NCBI RefSeq assembly: GCF_030954495.1
Contig: NZ_JAVHUW010000046.1
Span: forward strand, 62,001 to 126,000
DNA length: 64,000 nucleotides
Direction: 5' to 3'
Origin: Candidatus Desulfosporosinus nitrosoreducens
GTDB taxonomy: Bacteria > Bacillota > Desulfitobacteriia > Desulfitobacteriales > Desulfitobacteriaceae
Below are positions 52,176 to 62,302 of this stretch, piece by piece. The first letter of the stretch is position 1. Each line of letters begins with the position of its first letter. The notes under the pieces are model-generated. The model did no database searches, had not been told where the DNA came from, and saw only the letters and a program-made list of their open reading frames with translations. Both the position numbers and the translations under genes were made by a program.

Positions 52176-53828
52176 TTATTTCTTCGCCAAATCCTGAATT
52201 GCCCAGCCATAATCAGGATCACTGAATCCAGGCAAATTTCTCTCGCCAACAGGCCGGAAATTCCCAGCGGATTGAACCTGGGCTTTTTGCTCATTTCCTG
52301 CTCCTTGAACCGTATGCAGGACTGTCACAGTTCCTCCACTCAAAATTTTCCCCGAGGTATTTTTAACTGTTGGATGAATGACCAGCCAGTAGGTCGAATC
52401 CGCAGACAAGGCTTGCTCGGGAATGACTTGAACATCGGAGGAATCCAGAGTCTCAAAAGTCGTAAGAACTCTCTCTCCAGTCATACTGTCAATAAGCTCA
52501 ATGCTCGAATCGTTAACGCTTTGCCAGTCAACAGCCCCATTAAAATGAACCTCAAACTTCTTAGTGAGGGGAACGTTTGCTATTTCGTCTGCTTTGTGAT
52601 AATCCGGGTAATAAAGGGAATAAGACTCAGGTTTCACAGTGGTTGCCGTTGAGTTTGCCAGTTCTCTCCAAGCCTCCCAATAGTCCGGAGTCGTAGCCAG
52701 GTCCAGGGCACTCTGCTTATCGGACAGCATCAGCTCAGCCGCTTTGAGCGGGTCCGCATTCACTATATTGACATCCGGAGTGATTCCCACTCTATTTATT
52801 TCATGTCCAAAAGCAGAGTAAAAATGATCCACCGTCATTTTCAGAACGCCGCCGTTGGAAAGAGGAAATATAGTTTGAACAGTCCCCTTGCCATAAGTCC
52901 TTGTGCCGACAATGGTCGCTTCACGATAATCTTTCACTGCGGAAGTAAGAATTTCTGAAGCACTGGCACTGTTTTCATTCGTCAAAAAAATAATTGGTTG
53001 GTTTAACCTAAAAGGTTGATCCGGAGCCTGATATAATTGGAGGACCCCCGTCCGGTCTTTCACCTTCACCGCGACGTTCGGGCCAATGAAGAAGCCGGCA
53101 AGACTAATCGCTGAAGTTAAATATCCGCCCCCATTATCCCTCAAATCGATTACCCAACTGTCGACATTTTGGTAATCCAGCTTTACCACAGTCGAGGCAA
53201 ATTCTACCGGTGTCTCGTCGCCAAAGGATTCCAGCTGAATATAACCGATATGTCCGTCCAGCACGGAACCTTCCACCGTCGGTTCTGAAACAGCTTGACG
53301 AGTTACCGTGAAATCCTTCGTCTCCGTTCCCCGCTTCACACTGATTTGAACGGTACTCCCCTCAGGACCCCGCAAAAAACTTACGGCCTGTTCCGCCGAA
53401 AGTCCGGCTAAAGACTGCCCGTCCGCGCTGACAATCACATCTCCGGCCTTTAATCCGACCTCTTCGGCCGGTGAACCTTGAACTACCGCAACCACCTTTA
53501 CTCCCTCGGGTAACATATCAATATGTATGCCGATACCTGTAAAACTCATGTTTATACTGTCCACAAAGTCCTGGTATTCTTCCGGGGAAAAGTAAGTAGT
53601 ATGCGGGTCGTCAAGCCGTTTTAACATTTCATCAATCGTCGGAGCGTTCAAAACGTCCTGCGAAACCGGATCTGCATACTGGGTCTGCAGCAGGGAACGA
53701 ATTTCAGGCAGGACATCATCCTTCGTTGAGGCCCAGACAGAAGTCGATGTGCTCAGAATTAAAATCAGGACGAGCATTAGTATGGAGAAACGCCTTATAA
53801 CTTTCTTCCGAAAAAAGCTCTTTGTCAT
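52176..53828 (-). CDS. CtpA-type S41 carboxy-terminal processing protease with C-terminal Ig-like extension
   Basis: 550 residues from ATG 53828 behind AAAAGGA; an earlier in-frame start at 53894 is unlikely. N-terminal membrane anchor or signal (about 10-35), PDZ domain (about 90-178: FTGIGIHIDMLPEGVKVV, VGLKAGDVIVSADGQ), then the S41 protease with VIDLRDNGGGYL, the nucleophile region NENSASASE (about 286-294) and the catalytic Lys in RTYGKGTVQ (K314). Residues about 415-515 form a bacterial Ig-like (Big_5/SbsA-type) domain not found in ordinary CtpA. It cleaves extracytoplasmic protein C-termini. Confidence 0.92.
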   Translation of the reverse strand: MTKSFFRKKVIRRFSILMLVLILILSTSTSVWASTKDDVLPEIRSLLQTQYADPVSQDVLNAPTIDEMLKRLDDPHTTYFSPEEYQDFVDSINMSFTGIGIHIDMLPEGVKVVAVVQGSPAEEVGLKAGDVIVSADGQSLAGLSAEQAVSFLRGPEGSTVQISVKRGTETKDFTVTRQAVSEPTVEGSVLDGHIGYIQLESFGDETPVEFASTVVKLDYQNVDSWVIDLRDNGGGYLTSAISLAGFFIGPNVAVKVKDRTGVLQLYQAPDQPFRLNQPIIFLTNENSASASEILTSAVKDYREATIVGTRTYGKGTVQTIFPLSNGGVLKMTVDHFYSAFGHEINRVGITPDVNIVNADPLKAAELMLSDKQSALDLATTPDYWEAWRELANSTATTVKPESYSLYYPDYHKADEIANVPLTKKFEVHFNGAVDWQSVNDSSIELIDSMTGERVLTTFETLDSSDVQVIPEQALSADSTYWLVIHPTVKNTSGKILSGGTVTVLHTVQGAGNEQKAQVQSAGNFRPVGERNLPGFSDPDYGWAIQDLAKK

Positions 53829-53994
53829 TGTTCCTTTTATCTCCCTCCAAGATATAGACAATATACAAATAATGATTCGACATCTGAGCCCCATTTACCT
53901 TCGAAATTTCAAAAATTTCTTTTACTAAATAAAAAATATATTTTCCTTATCAGTATTTTTTATCTATAAATGGGTTTATCTTCTAGATAAAACG

Positions 53995-54016
53995 AAAAGG
54001 CCATTGCTGGCCTTTC
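53995..54016 (-). terminator. terminator after DEAD-box helicase
   Basis: AAAAGGCC-ATTGCT-GGCCTTT hairpin, 8 bp beyond the helicase stop. Confidence 0.65.
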
Positions 54017-54023
54017 TCGGAAA

Positions 54024-55487
54024 TTATTTATAGTCTCGTCCTCTTTGGCTCCCTCCTCGAAGATCGTGGTTCCTCCTTCGCGGCCAGGTATCCTTTTGCC
54101 CGTAGTTACCCCTATTATATCCTCCCTTAGGATATCTCGGATTGCCAAAGCTTTTCACTCGTACCGGGGCTGCTTCGGTTAAATGCACCTCTACAGGTTC
54201 GGGCTCCTTCGTAATAATTTTCAAAGCCGCTGATAACAGGGTGACGGAATCATTTTCAGCGAGCAGTTCCTCTGCTACAACCTTGTATTTCTCAATATCC
54301 TCTTCAGCAATGACTCTCAGAATTTCATTCATGGTCAGACGCTGCTGTCCCTGTACGGCCTCAACGATCGTGGGGATCGGTTTACGGATGATTCTCCGTT
54401 TGATGACTGATTCAATGAGCCTTAACATTCCCATTTCCCGCGGTGTTACAAGGGTAATGGCCAGCCCTGTTTTCCCGGCGCGTCCCGTTCGTCCAACCCG
54501 GTGAACATAGCTTTCCGTATCCTGAGGAATATCGAAATTAAAGACATGAGTAACCCCGCTGATGTCAAGGCCGCGGGCCGCCACGTCAGTAGCTACCAAG
54601 ACTTCAATAGTGCCATCTTTAAATTGCCGCAGAACACTGTCCCTTTTGCTCTGGGTCAAATCGCCGTGAATCCCTTCCGCGGCATAACCGCGTTTGCTTA
54701 AAGCTTCAGAGAGTTCATCGACCCGGCGCTTGGTACGGGCAAACACAATAGACAAGTCCGGCGACTGAATGTCAAGTATTCTGGTCAAAACATCAAATTT
54801 CAGCTTTTCCGCAACTTCATAATAATGCTGCTCAATATCCGAAACCGTGACACCTGTGGCCTTAATCCTCACCAGCTCCGGTTCTTTCATAAAGCGCTGC
54901 GCAATAGCTTGAATCTGTTTGGGCATTGTCGCAGAAAAAAGCAACGTCTGACGCTCCTCGGGGACTTCCTTGAGAATAGTTTCAATGTCTTCCAAGAAGC
55001 CCATGTTCAGCATTTCATCAGCTTCGTCCAAAACCACAATTTTAATGTCACTTAAGCGAATTGTTTTTCTTCTCATATGGTCCATCAGCCGGCCCGGAGT
55101 TGCCACAATAATATGAGGCCTCTTTTTAAGAGCGCGTATTTGCCAATCAATACCCTGCCCGCCGTAAATCGGCAAGGCATGAATCCTTTTGAACTGGCCA
55201 ATTTTGTTAAGTTCCTCGGCTACCTGGACCGCCAATTCCCGGGTAGGTGCCAGCACGATACCCTGAATTTGTTCGGATTGGGGCATAATCTTCTCGACAA
55301 GAGGAATTCCGTAAGCGGCGGTTTTCCCGGTTCCCGTCTGAGCCTGCCCGATCAGATCCCTTCCCTGAAGAGCGATCGGTATCGTCAGCTCCTGAATAGG
55401 GGTTGTTTCTTCAAACCCCATATTGATAATCGAACGTATCACAAATTCACTCAACCCTAAATCAGAAAATGTTGCCAATAGTTTCAT
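54024..55487 (-). CDS. DEAD-box ATP-dependent RNA helicase (CshA/DeaD type)
   Basis: 487 residues. Q motif about 8-36, Walker A AQTGTGKT (49-56), [12 protein letters not shown] (154-157), SAT (LLFSATMP), then [24 protein letters not shown] and [12 protein letters not shown]. After ~420 the C-terminus becomes basic and Gly/Arg/Tyr-rich ([10 protein letters not shown]), suited to RNA binding. It unwinds RNA duplexes in ribosome assembly or RNA decay. A long leader precedes it, which in homologues often mediates cold or autoregulation. Confidence 0.95.
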   Translation of the reverse strand: MKLLATFSDLGLSEFVIRSIINMGFEETTPIQELTIPIALQGRDLIGQAQTGTGKTAAYGIPLVEKIMPQSEQIQGIVLAPTRELAVQVAEELNKIGQFKRIHALPIYGGQGIDWQIRALKKRPHIIVATPGRLMDHMRRKTIRLSDIKIVVLDEADEMLNMGFLEDIETILKEVPEERQTLLFSATMPKQIQAIAQRFMKEPELVRIKATGVTVSDIEQHYYEVAEKLKFDVLTRILDIQSPDLSIVFARTKRRVDELSEALSKRGYAAEGIHGDLTQSKRDSVLRQFKDGTIEVLVATDVAARGLDISGVTHVFNFDIPQDTESYVHRVGRTGRAGKTGLAITLVTPREMGMLRLIESVIKRRIIRKPIPTIVEAVQGQQRLTMNEILRVIAEEDIEKYKVVAEELLAENDSVTLLSAALKIITKEPEPVEVHLTEAAPVRVKSFGNPRYPKGGYNRGNYGQKDTWPRRRNHDLRGGSQRGRDYK

Positions 55488-55861
55488 ACTCCTTTTTTTA
55501 TTGTCTACTCATAAGCTTTCCAAAGGCGTTTCTATCTAAACTGCAAGTAATAATTCTTACTCTGTCTGAATCGCTGAGACAGAACATCCACCGGTGCGCG
55601 TGAGTTCGCATCCAATTACTAACGCTATTGGAACTAAAAACGTATTATACCACATTATTAGCCTAGATACTAAATAAAACTTAAATAAACTTAGTCACAT
55701 GGTTTCCTGACATTGCCCTTAAGCAGAAGGAAAGTATTAGCGAAGTTATACTTTCCGGCAGTACAAAAAAAGAAATGGCCATAACAAAACGTTTTCAATT
55801 TCGTTACAGCCATTCTATCTGGTTCATTTACATTGCCCTATCACAATTCAGATCGTTAATT
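55488..55861. other. intergenic region/leader upstream of DEAD-box helicase
   Basis: About 370 bp with no supported gene. The ~150 bp next to the helicase start is its probable 5' leader. The hairpin at 55774-55814 terminates the downstream-facing lipoprotein gene. Confidence 0.5.
55767..55814 (-). terminator. terminator after small lipoprotein gene
   Basis: AATGGC (55774-55779) pairs with GCCATT (55809-55814). On the minus strand a TCTTTTTTTG run follows. It is 50 bp past the stop at 55862. Confidence 0.6.
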
Positions 55862-56302
55862 TCACGGCTTAAAAGGAATGGAATCGGTAACCTTACCATC
55901 CACAATGACTTGCGTGGTAATCAGGCGTTTGGGGTAATTAACCTTCAACTGAGTTAAAAGCTCATTAGCCAATTCATGGGCATAGGTCTTATCGACTCCG
56001 GTTTTAAAGGTAATCTTCCCATAGACAATTCCTTTTTCTTCGGAGATCTGCGTACCCAGGACATCCTTCTGAGCCATCAGTTGTTTGGTTACGTTGTTAT
56101 TGGCGGTGACTAAGGCAGTCCCTTGAGGAACAGGTTTCAAATATTCACTCTTAGCTTCTGAGGAATTACCGGTGCTCTGTTGGGAATTATTAGCACCTTG
56201 TGGGGTTTTACTTGTCGAAGTACCACAACCCGCGAGCGTTAAAGCCACTACTAAAAATATCAATCCCAGGGTAACCCGTCTCGGCGCAATTCGTCTATAC
56301 AA
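55862..56302 (-). CDS. small lipoprotein, possibly YhcN/YlaJ type
   Basis: 146 residues. Lipoprotein signal with lipobox LAGC. A Ser/Asn/Gln-rich linker leads to a domain from about 60 (ALVTANNNVTKQLMAQKDVLG, YAHELANELLTQLKVNYPKRLITTQVIVDGKV) that resembles the YhcN/YlaJ sporulation lipoprotein pattern of paired helices and strands. The match is by eye and weak. Alternative: an unrelated small lipoprotein. Confidence 0.6.
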   Translation of the reverse strand: MYRRIAPRRVTLGLIFLVVALTLAGCGTSTSKTPQGANNSQQSTGNSSEAKSEYLKPVPQGTALVTANNNVTKQLMAQKDVLGTQISEEKGIVYGKITFKTGVDKTYAHELANELLTQLKVNYPKRLITTQVIVDGKVTDSIPFKP

Positions 56303-56429
56303 GTAATCACTTCCTTTAGATTAAAATGTCCAACCTCAAGCAACTATGACCAGTGCTATTATACCACCGGAGTCATTACTTGCAAAACAGCGGCTTGCAC
56401 TTTCCTGACTGACCTTAAGTAAAAATCAG

Positions 56430-58592
56430 CTAGTTTGTACTGCCCGGAATACTGTCATTTAAGTCCGGTACATTAACCTCGGGATCGGAAATATTCTGCG
56501 TATGAAGATCGTAAAAAGAGGCGACGACATGATTTACCAGCCATTTTCCTCCGCCGGCGAAGGTGACTTCATTCTCCGGAAATTGCGGAGACGCGTAATA
56601 GGGGTAATAGTCCTGATAGACAACACTTCCCGCAAAGCTTTTACCCGGATAATTTTGAGCAATATCATTATTGATCTGCACAAAATAGGCCATGATACTT
56701 CCTTTTTTATTGGCTTTAAGCAGAGCAACCCAATTGGCATAATCCTTCGGGTCCATGTAGCCATGAATACTAAGATCAGCCGTTCCGGACTGATAATCAT
56801 TAACCTGCCAAACAAAGCGGACACTTTTGTTGTCAATAGTCATGACACTATAAGACCCCTTGAGGTTCTTTAAATTATAGGAAGAATTCAGGTAATTGTC
56901 TGAATCTGCAAAGTCATCGTCAGTCAGGTCCGTCTTTACAGGTGCGGCAGAACTGTTATGCGGCAGCTGCGCCAAAGTTTTATTGATATCCTGGGTTAAC
57001 AGGGACTTCAAGGAATTAGCCGGTATTGCCAAATATAAATTCTGACCATCCGTCACATTGGCCGTTGTTGTTCCTATAACTTCAGCTTGTTCATTGACGA
57101 GCACCCCGCCGCTCGTTCCTTTAGAGATCGGAGCAGAAATTTGAATAAAGGACGCTTCATTAACTAACTCTGATTTGGTGCTGACAATCCCGTCACTCAT
57201 AGTATCATCCGTTCCGGAGGTATTTCCCAGGGCATAAACTTTATCGCCTGTGCTAATCTTATCAGAATCACCCAGGGTAACGGACGGCAATCCCGCAGCG
57301 TCTATTTTTAACAGGGCTATGTCCTGATAGGGATCATAGGCTAAAACTTTGCTGACATCGTAGGTCTTTCCATCCTTTGTGGTAACTTTGGCCGAGTAAG
57401 CGTCCTTAATCAGCTGATAGTTCGTAACAACCTTGCCGCCGGAATCAACAATATATCCGCTGCCGCCGGCAAGAGGCACCCCATTGGAATCACTGGCCGC
57501 GATATAAACAATTGAAGGGCTGAGCTTTTTAGCAATTTCGCTGGCACTATAAGCTGAAGAAGGCGTCGCAGCCGGTGCCGAATTGGCGTAGTTTTGAACG
57601 AGTGCCGAGGGCATGACAGCCTCTCCGCCCAGAATATCCAATTGCCCGATTTGACTGCTCTTAGAGTTTAAATAGGCACCGGTGCTTTGACTGTAATCAG
57701 CAGGGACAAGCAAAACCGGAGCATTCAGAGTAGCGGCGTAAGCTCCTCCGGCAAGGGCGTCCGCAAAACCATTTCCGGTCGCCATAAATACTTTGCCAAA
57801 GTTGAAGCTGCTGTCAAAGCGATTCAACACGGCAAGATTGCGAGCGTACTTATCACTGCCGGTTATCCGTTCCACACCGGGAAATTGAGCGGAGACGGAC
57901 TCAGCAATTTGATCGGTGCCGCCAATTAAATAGGTATGAGAAATCTGATGGTCCGTCAGATAACCCTTGATGCTGTCCGTCAGGTAATTTTGAGGTACTA
58001 TGATAAGCGGCGCATTTTTTTGAGCGGCGATTGGGGCGATTGATAAAGCGTCGGCATAACCGTCCCCGCTCACCACGGCGATTTCTTGCACATTTCCCAG
58101 CTGTTTGGCAATTTCAATGGCGGTATCATACATGTCATTCCCGGCCAAACGCGTTACCGTGATCCCCAGGTCTTGAACCTGGTTTTCCACGTTGGCAGAA
58201 ACCACAGCGGTCCCGCCCACGATAAAGACGCTTTTGACCTTAAGATCCTCTAAGGTTTGCTGCGTTACGGAGGGCAGGCTTTGAGCCTGCGTAAGCAAGA
58301 TCGGAGCATTGTACTTCTTAGCTAACGGAGTCGCGGCCAAGGCATCGGGAAAGTTTTCGCCATAGGCTAAAACGGCGTAATCAGACTGTGTCCAGCCTTC
58401 TTCGGCGATAGCGGAAGAAGTATCGTACTGGGTATAGCCGGCGATACGATGGGTCACAGGCGAGGCCATAGCGGCAGGAACAAAGGCCATCTGAAGAATG
58501 CAGACAGAAAGAATCAGCAACAACGACATATTATAGTGCCATCCAGCCCGGCGGGCTTTAATGTTTCCATAGTCCATGTCTGAAATAGACAC
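56430..58592 (-). CDS. CWB2 surface protein fused to an HtrA-like domain with lost catalytic His
   Basis: 720 residues. Signal sequence about 20-45. Three CWB2 repeats about 46-335 (HRIAGYTQYDTSSAIAEEGW, TRLAGNDMYDTAIEIAKQL, ERITGSDKYARNLAVLNRF). Residues about 350-535 are a trypsin-like HtrA/DegP fold: GGSGYIVDSGGKVVTNYQLI, YDPYQDIALLKI (D424) and ISKGTSGGVLVN (S494). The catalytic His (VVTNxH in active members) is Q393. No PDZ domain follows; instead a unique ~185-residue tail. It is likely a non-proteolytic binding domain on the wall. The start is uncertain (GTG 58592 or ATG 58577). Confidence 0.85.
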   Translation of the reverse strand: MSISDMDYGNIKARRAGWHYNMSLLLILSVCILQMAFVPAAMASPVTHRIAGYTQYDTSSAIAEEGWTQSDYAVLAYGENFPDALAATPLAKKYNAPILLTQAQSLPSVTQQTLEDLKVKSVFIVGGTAVVSANVENQVQDLGITVTRLAGNDMYDTAIEIAKQLGNVQEIAVVSGDGYADALSIAPIAAQKNAPLIIVPQNYLTDSIKGYLTDHQISHTYLIGGTDQIAESVSAQFPGVERITGSDKYARNLAVLNRFDSSFNFGKVFMATGNGFADALAGGAYAATLNAPVLLVPADYSQSTGAYLNSKSSQIGQLDILGGEAVMPSALVQNYANSAPAATPSSAYSASEIAKKLSPSIVYIAASDSNGVPLAGGSGYIVDSGGKVVTNYQLIKDAYSAKVTTKDGKTYDVSKVLAYDPYQDIALLKIDAAGLPSVTLGDSDKISTGDKVYALGNTSGTDDTMSDGIVSTKSELVNEASFIQISAPISKGTSGGVLVNEQAEVIGTTTANVTDGQNLYLAIPANSLKSLLTQDINKTLAQLPHNSSAAPVKTDLTDDDFADSDNYLNSSYNLKNLKGSYSVMTIDNKSVRFVWQVNDYQSGTADLSIHGYMDPKDYANWVALLKANKKGSIMAYFVQINNDIAQNYPGKSFAGSVVYQDYYPYYASPQFPENEVTFAGGGKWLVNHVVASFYDLHTQNISDPEVNVPDLNDSIPGSTN

Positions 58593-58690
58593 CCCTCTCT
58601 TGTAATCTTCTCCCCTTTAATTTCTACGTTGTTCCTTTTTTCCCTCTTTTCCTTTTTTTAAAATTAATGGTAATAGCTTTACAAAAAATT

Positions 58691-58715
58691 GCCCTGCGTT
58701 CCGTGAACGCAGGGC
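58691..58715 (-). terminator. terminator after large CWB2 S-layer-type gene
   Basis: GCCCTGCGTTC-CGT-GAACGCAGGGC perfect 11-bp stem with T-run AATTTTTTG on the minus strand. Confidence 0.85.
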
Positions 58716-58753
58716 GAAGCTGCTCAACTATCCTACTATTTTAACAGGCCTAC

Positions 58754-61700
58754 TTAGCGGGCAGTATCCGTGTATATTGACAGATACGTGGGATCTGTCG
58801 CTGCAACGTGAATTTCTATTGATTTAACCAGGCCACTGGTGGTAACCCCGGTAAGCTTAAGGACATCTCCGACGTTAGGATCATTCGTAATCGTACCGTC
58901 GGGGTCCATTCTGAATTGACTGGGATTGCCATTAGCATCGACAGCCGAGTCTAAAATAATTTTAGCTAAAGGCATTCCCTTGGAGCCGTATTGATCTACC
59001 GCCAAGAAATATAGACCGGCGCGGCCAATGATATTCAAGTTCGGCGTGGGATCATAGCCGTTACCTGTCGGACCATATGTCCCCACCGCTCCGTCTTTAT
59101 CAAAGCGTGCCAAAATCTTACCGGCTGCGAGCCAGTTCTGAGCAATTGTGGCGACATCTCCGGTTTCATTCAGAGAGTTGCCCGGCAGATAAGTGCCCAC
59201 CCCAATAACAATAGCCATTGACGCACGAGTTGCCGAGGACGATTTAAGCGGTGTCGTGAGACTGTGAATTAAGCCGTCGGCACCTTGAAGGCTAACGGAT
59301 AGGGTTGTACTTGATTCTGTGACATTATCCGCCAGTTTGTTGGCGACGACCTTTACTTTATCATAGGCAATCGGTGCCGAGGTAGCGCTATCTACAACGC
59401 TGAAATCTTTAGAATCAACGGATACCCCAACGACCGGATTACCTTTTAATTTTACTTTGGCGCCGCTTGACGTTGTGCCGTAAACATAGGGATTGGCCGC
59501 ATAATCTTTATCTAATTCCGAAATGGCCGTATTATCGTTAACCGCATAGAGGGGATTGGGGACCGGAGCTATCGCATAGTCTTTAATGTCTTTGTCCGCC
59601 AGCACAGAAATCGTTATTGACTTTGAATCAATGACCACATGGGGATCTGTCGCGGTCCCTGCATGGCCATCGCGTGCATTAACCAGATTGAATACCACCG
59701 TTCCGCTGCCCGCTCCCGTCGGATTACCGGCATTTGCCGCCGCCGCTTGAATGCAAATGCCTTTGGCTCCGGACGCGGCGGGATCACCCACTGCATTGCC
59801 GAAAATATCCGTTCCGGTGAGAGAAAGCTCGGAACTGTCAGCCGTTGTTGCCAGTACCTCATAGTCATAGGCCGGAGCAGCCAAAGCACCAGCGACATAG
59901 AGATCCGGTTCCGTAGCTTTCCCGATCATATCAAACACCCTGTCATACTGATCTTTAACGGCGAGCCCCCCATAGTTGATACCGAAGTCGATGAATTGAT
60001 TGGCGCCATTCTGCATGTTCGTTAACAAAACACTGGGGTTTAAAACTAAAGTATCAGCCTGCGCAGGTTTCTGAATATTTATGGTCAGGTTGCTGAACTT
60101 ACCTGTGGAAGTAGAGGCGCTTAAGGTCTCGGCCACACTCTGGGTGCTGTTGTTGGCAAAAGGTTTGTTCAGGATGCTCGCTGTCCCATCGGCATTTTCC
60201 TGAAGAATACAGTTGGTCAGAATCAAGCCGCTGACACTTTCTTGCAGATCGCTGTATTTCGTTAATTGGGTTCCGTTCTGATCGTAAGCCGCAAAGGGAA
60301 TTACCTTGGATTCTCCGGAAGCGATATTATAGGAGGGGGCCATTAAACGGAATGAATCCAGTTTTGAGGCTTTATTTAAGGTCGTATTAAGGGTAGAGGT
60401 TGTTCCCGTCCAGGTCATAGCGGTAATAACCGTCGGCATATCCACTGAAATCGAGTCACCCGACGTATTATTGACAATTACTTTAATGACTGCTTTCGTA
60501 GAATCGCTGGGATCTTCTTCAACGGAAGCGGTGACATAAGAATTGGAAGTGCTTAAGAGATTGTCGTTGCCGTTAGCGTCGGAATGTAAAATCAAACCGC
60601 CCAAAATCAAGTGATAATCGGTTGTTAGGTTACCGCTGATGTCTTTAGCGGTGTAACTCGCATAGAACACGCTGGAATCTCCGTCAGTTAATTCTTTATC
60701 ATCAGCGTTGGTCAACTGGCCAAATTGGAAATCGCTTAAGGTACCGATTTGGGTAGAGGTTGTCAAAGTAGCGCTCGTTGACACCCCGGAGGTCGAGTCA
60801 TAACCGGTAATGACTACAGTAGAGAATTGCATAAGGTTCTGAACATTTGAGTCTAATGTAAGCAGGCCGTCCTTAGCATCAACGCTGCCCACACCGCTTT
60901 GAAAGCTTAAGCTGTTGGCCAGCCCGCTGGTTGTGATGTCATTTCCGTATTGGTCTAATACTTGATAAGTTGCATAACCTGTCTGACTATTGTCTTTAGA
61001 ATTCGTAACAACCCCTAATTTGGTAGCCGTAATGTTAATGGCGGCAATCTTCTGCTGATCAACAGTGACTGAGGTTTTTCCCAGATCTGTTGTGTCATCT
61101 TTAACAGCAACGGTATAAGTTCCTTGAGGGAAGTTCGCCGAATTTTGCAGGGTAGCTTCAGTATTGCCGGAGTCCCAGGTAGCGGTCACAGTCATGGGTG
61201 TGGAAAAGTTCTCTACATCGAAGGTAACTTTGGAGGTATCGGCAGGCGCACGGTTAAAGACAACTTTAAAGCTGTCCGCTGCAACTGCGGTTACGGAAGT
61301 CACTGCCAGGGGGCCGTTAGACGGATTAACCTGGCCGATTTGAACACCCGTACGAACTGCTTCAGGAACAACGGCTGCACCGCCGAGAGCTGTTACTACG
61401 GCACCGCCGGCGAGTTTGCCCCGTACAAAGGAAGCCGCCGCCGGAATTGTTCCGTTCGTGAGAACGATCGGCGATTTGGTTTGAGCTGCCAGAGGTGCTC
61501 CGGCCAGAGCGTCAATCCCGGTTTCGCCGTTGGCCACAAATACCTTGCTGAACTGCAATTGGGAAGCAAAGTCCTGGATAACTTGATTGTTAGTATCATA
61601 AGAGGTCATTCCGGCATGGCGGGTTGCATTTGGAAGCTGACCTTTAACCGCGTCGCTGATGACACCTGTTCCGCCGATAACATCGGAAGCGGTAATACCC

Positions 61701-62302
61701 GGGTTAGCCGCCAAATAAGCGGAAACACTGGCCGGAAGGGAATCTTTATCGGTTAAAAGAATAGGCTCGTTAGCAGCGGAAGCGATGGCCGCAATGGAAA
61801 GAGCATCGGGAATTCCGTTGACCACGGCAACTTTTGTTACGCCGCTCATCTTTTTAGCGATGTTAACGGCGGTTTCAGCGCTGTCCATACCGCCGAGGGG
61901 AACAACTGTGATACCCATGCCCGTCAGTTCATCAAGAACTGCCTGACTGATAACAAAGGTTCCGCTCGTTACATAGACGGTTGTAACTTTAAGTTTGCTA
62001 AGTTCGGCTTTAGTGTCGGCGTCAAGGGTCTCTCCGGCTCCCGTCAGCAGAATGGGAGCTTTCAAATAAACCGCCAGCGGACCGGCCGTCAGAGCATCCA
62101 CCATACCATAGGATGTTGATGAGGCCAGAATTGCCACACCCGAATAACCGGTTTGATCGGCAATCGCCGCCGCCGTTTGAGCAGCGGTAGCACCCGCTAA
62201 ACGCGTCGGCGCCGTATCGTCAGCAAAAACCTGAAAGGGGATTATGGATAAAGTTATCACTGCAATTGCTAACGAAGCCATAGCTTTTTTCATTTTTCCC
62301 AT
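58754..62302 (-). CDS. large S-layer-type CWB2 surface protein
   Basis: About 1182 residues from ATG 62302 (GAGAGGAG upstream; other starts at 62323 and 62293 exist). Signal peptide ends FQVFADD. Three CWB2 repeats about 30-330 (TRLAGATAAQTAAAIAD, VPLGGMDSAETAVNIAKKM, TRHAGMTSYDTNNQVIQDF). The remaining ~850 residues are a series of beta-rich Ig-like domains (FKVVFNRAPADTSKVTFDVENFS, ITATKLGVVTNSKDNSQTGYATYQVLDQYGND). Its size and long leader fit an S-layer or major surface protein. Anchored by CWB2 to secondary wall polymers. Confidence 0.88.
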   Translation of the reverse strand: MGKMKKAMASLAIAVITLSIIPFQVFADDTAPTRLAGATAAQTAAAIADQTGYSGVAILASSTSYGMVDALTAGPLAVYLKAPILLTGAGETLDADTKAELSKLKVTTVYVTSGTFVISQAVLDELTGMGITVVPLGGMDSAETAVNIAKKMSGVTKVAVVNGIPDALSIAAIASAANEPILLTDKDSLPASVSAYLAANPGITASDVIGGTGVISDAVKGQLPNATRHAGMTSYDTNNQVIQDFASQLQFSKVFVANGETGIDALAGAPLAAQTKSPIVLTNGTIPAAASFVRGKLAGGAVVTALGGAAVVPEAVRTGVQIGQVNPSNGPLAVTSVTAVAADSFKVVFNRAPADTSKVTFDVENFSTPMTVTATWDSGNTEATLQNSANFPQGTYTVAVKDDTTDLGKTSVTVDQQKIAAINITATKLGVVTNSKDNSQTGYATYQVLDQYGNDITTSGLANSLSFQSGVGSVDAKDGLLTLDSNVQNLMQFSTVVITGYDSTSGVSTSATLTTSTQIGTLSDFQFGQLTNADDKELTDGDSSVFYASYTAKDISGNLTTDYHLILGGLILHSDANGNDNLLSTSNSYVTASVEEDPSDSTKAVIKVIVNNTSGDSISVDMPTVITAMTWTGTTSTLNTTLNKASKLDSFRLMAPSYNIASGESKVIPFAAYDQNGTQLTKYSDLQESVSGLILTNCILQENADGTASILNKPFANNSTQSVAETLSASTSTGKFSNLTINIQKPAQADTLVLNPSVLLTNMQNGANQFIDFGINYGGLAVKDQYDRVFDMIGKATEPDLYVAGALAAPAYDYEVLATTADSSELSLTGTDIFGNAVGDPAASGAKGICIQAAAANAGNPTGAGSGTVVFNLVNARDGHAGTATDPHVVIDSKSITISVLADKDIKDYAIAPVPNPLYAVNDNTAISELDKDYAANPYVYGTTSSGAKVKLKGNPVVGVSVDSKDFSVVDSATSAPIAYDKVKVVANKLADNVTESSTTLSVSLQGADGLIHSLTTPLKSSSATRASMAIVIGVGTYLPGNSLNETGDVATIAQNWLAAGKILARFDKDGAVGTYGPTGNGYDPTPNLNIIGRAGLYFLAVDQYGSKGMPLAKIILDSAVDANGNPSQFRMDPDGTITNDPNVGDVLKLTGVTTSGLVKSIEIHVAATDPTYLSIYTDTAR

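Noticed and set aside
61124..61756. 210-codon plus-strand ORF
   Set aside because: It is antisense to the N-terminal CWB2 part of the S-layer-type gene; its composition (Cys, Arg and Gly rich) is typical of a shadow frame.
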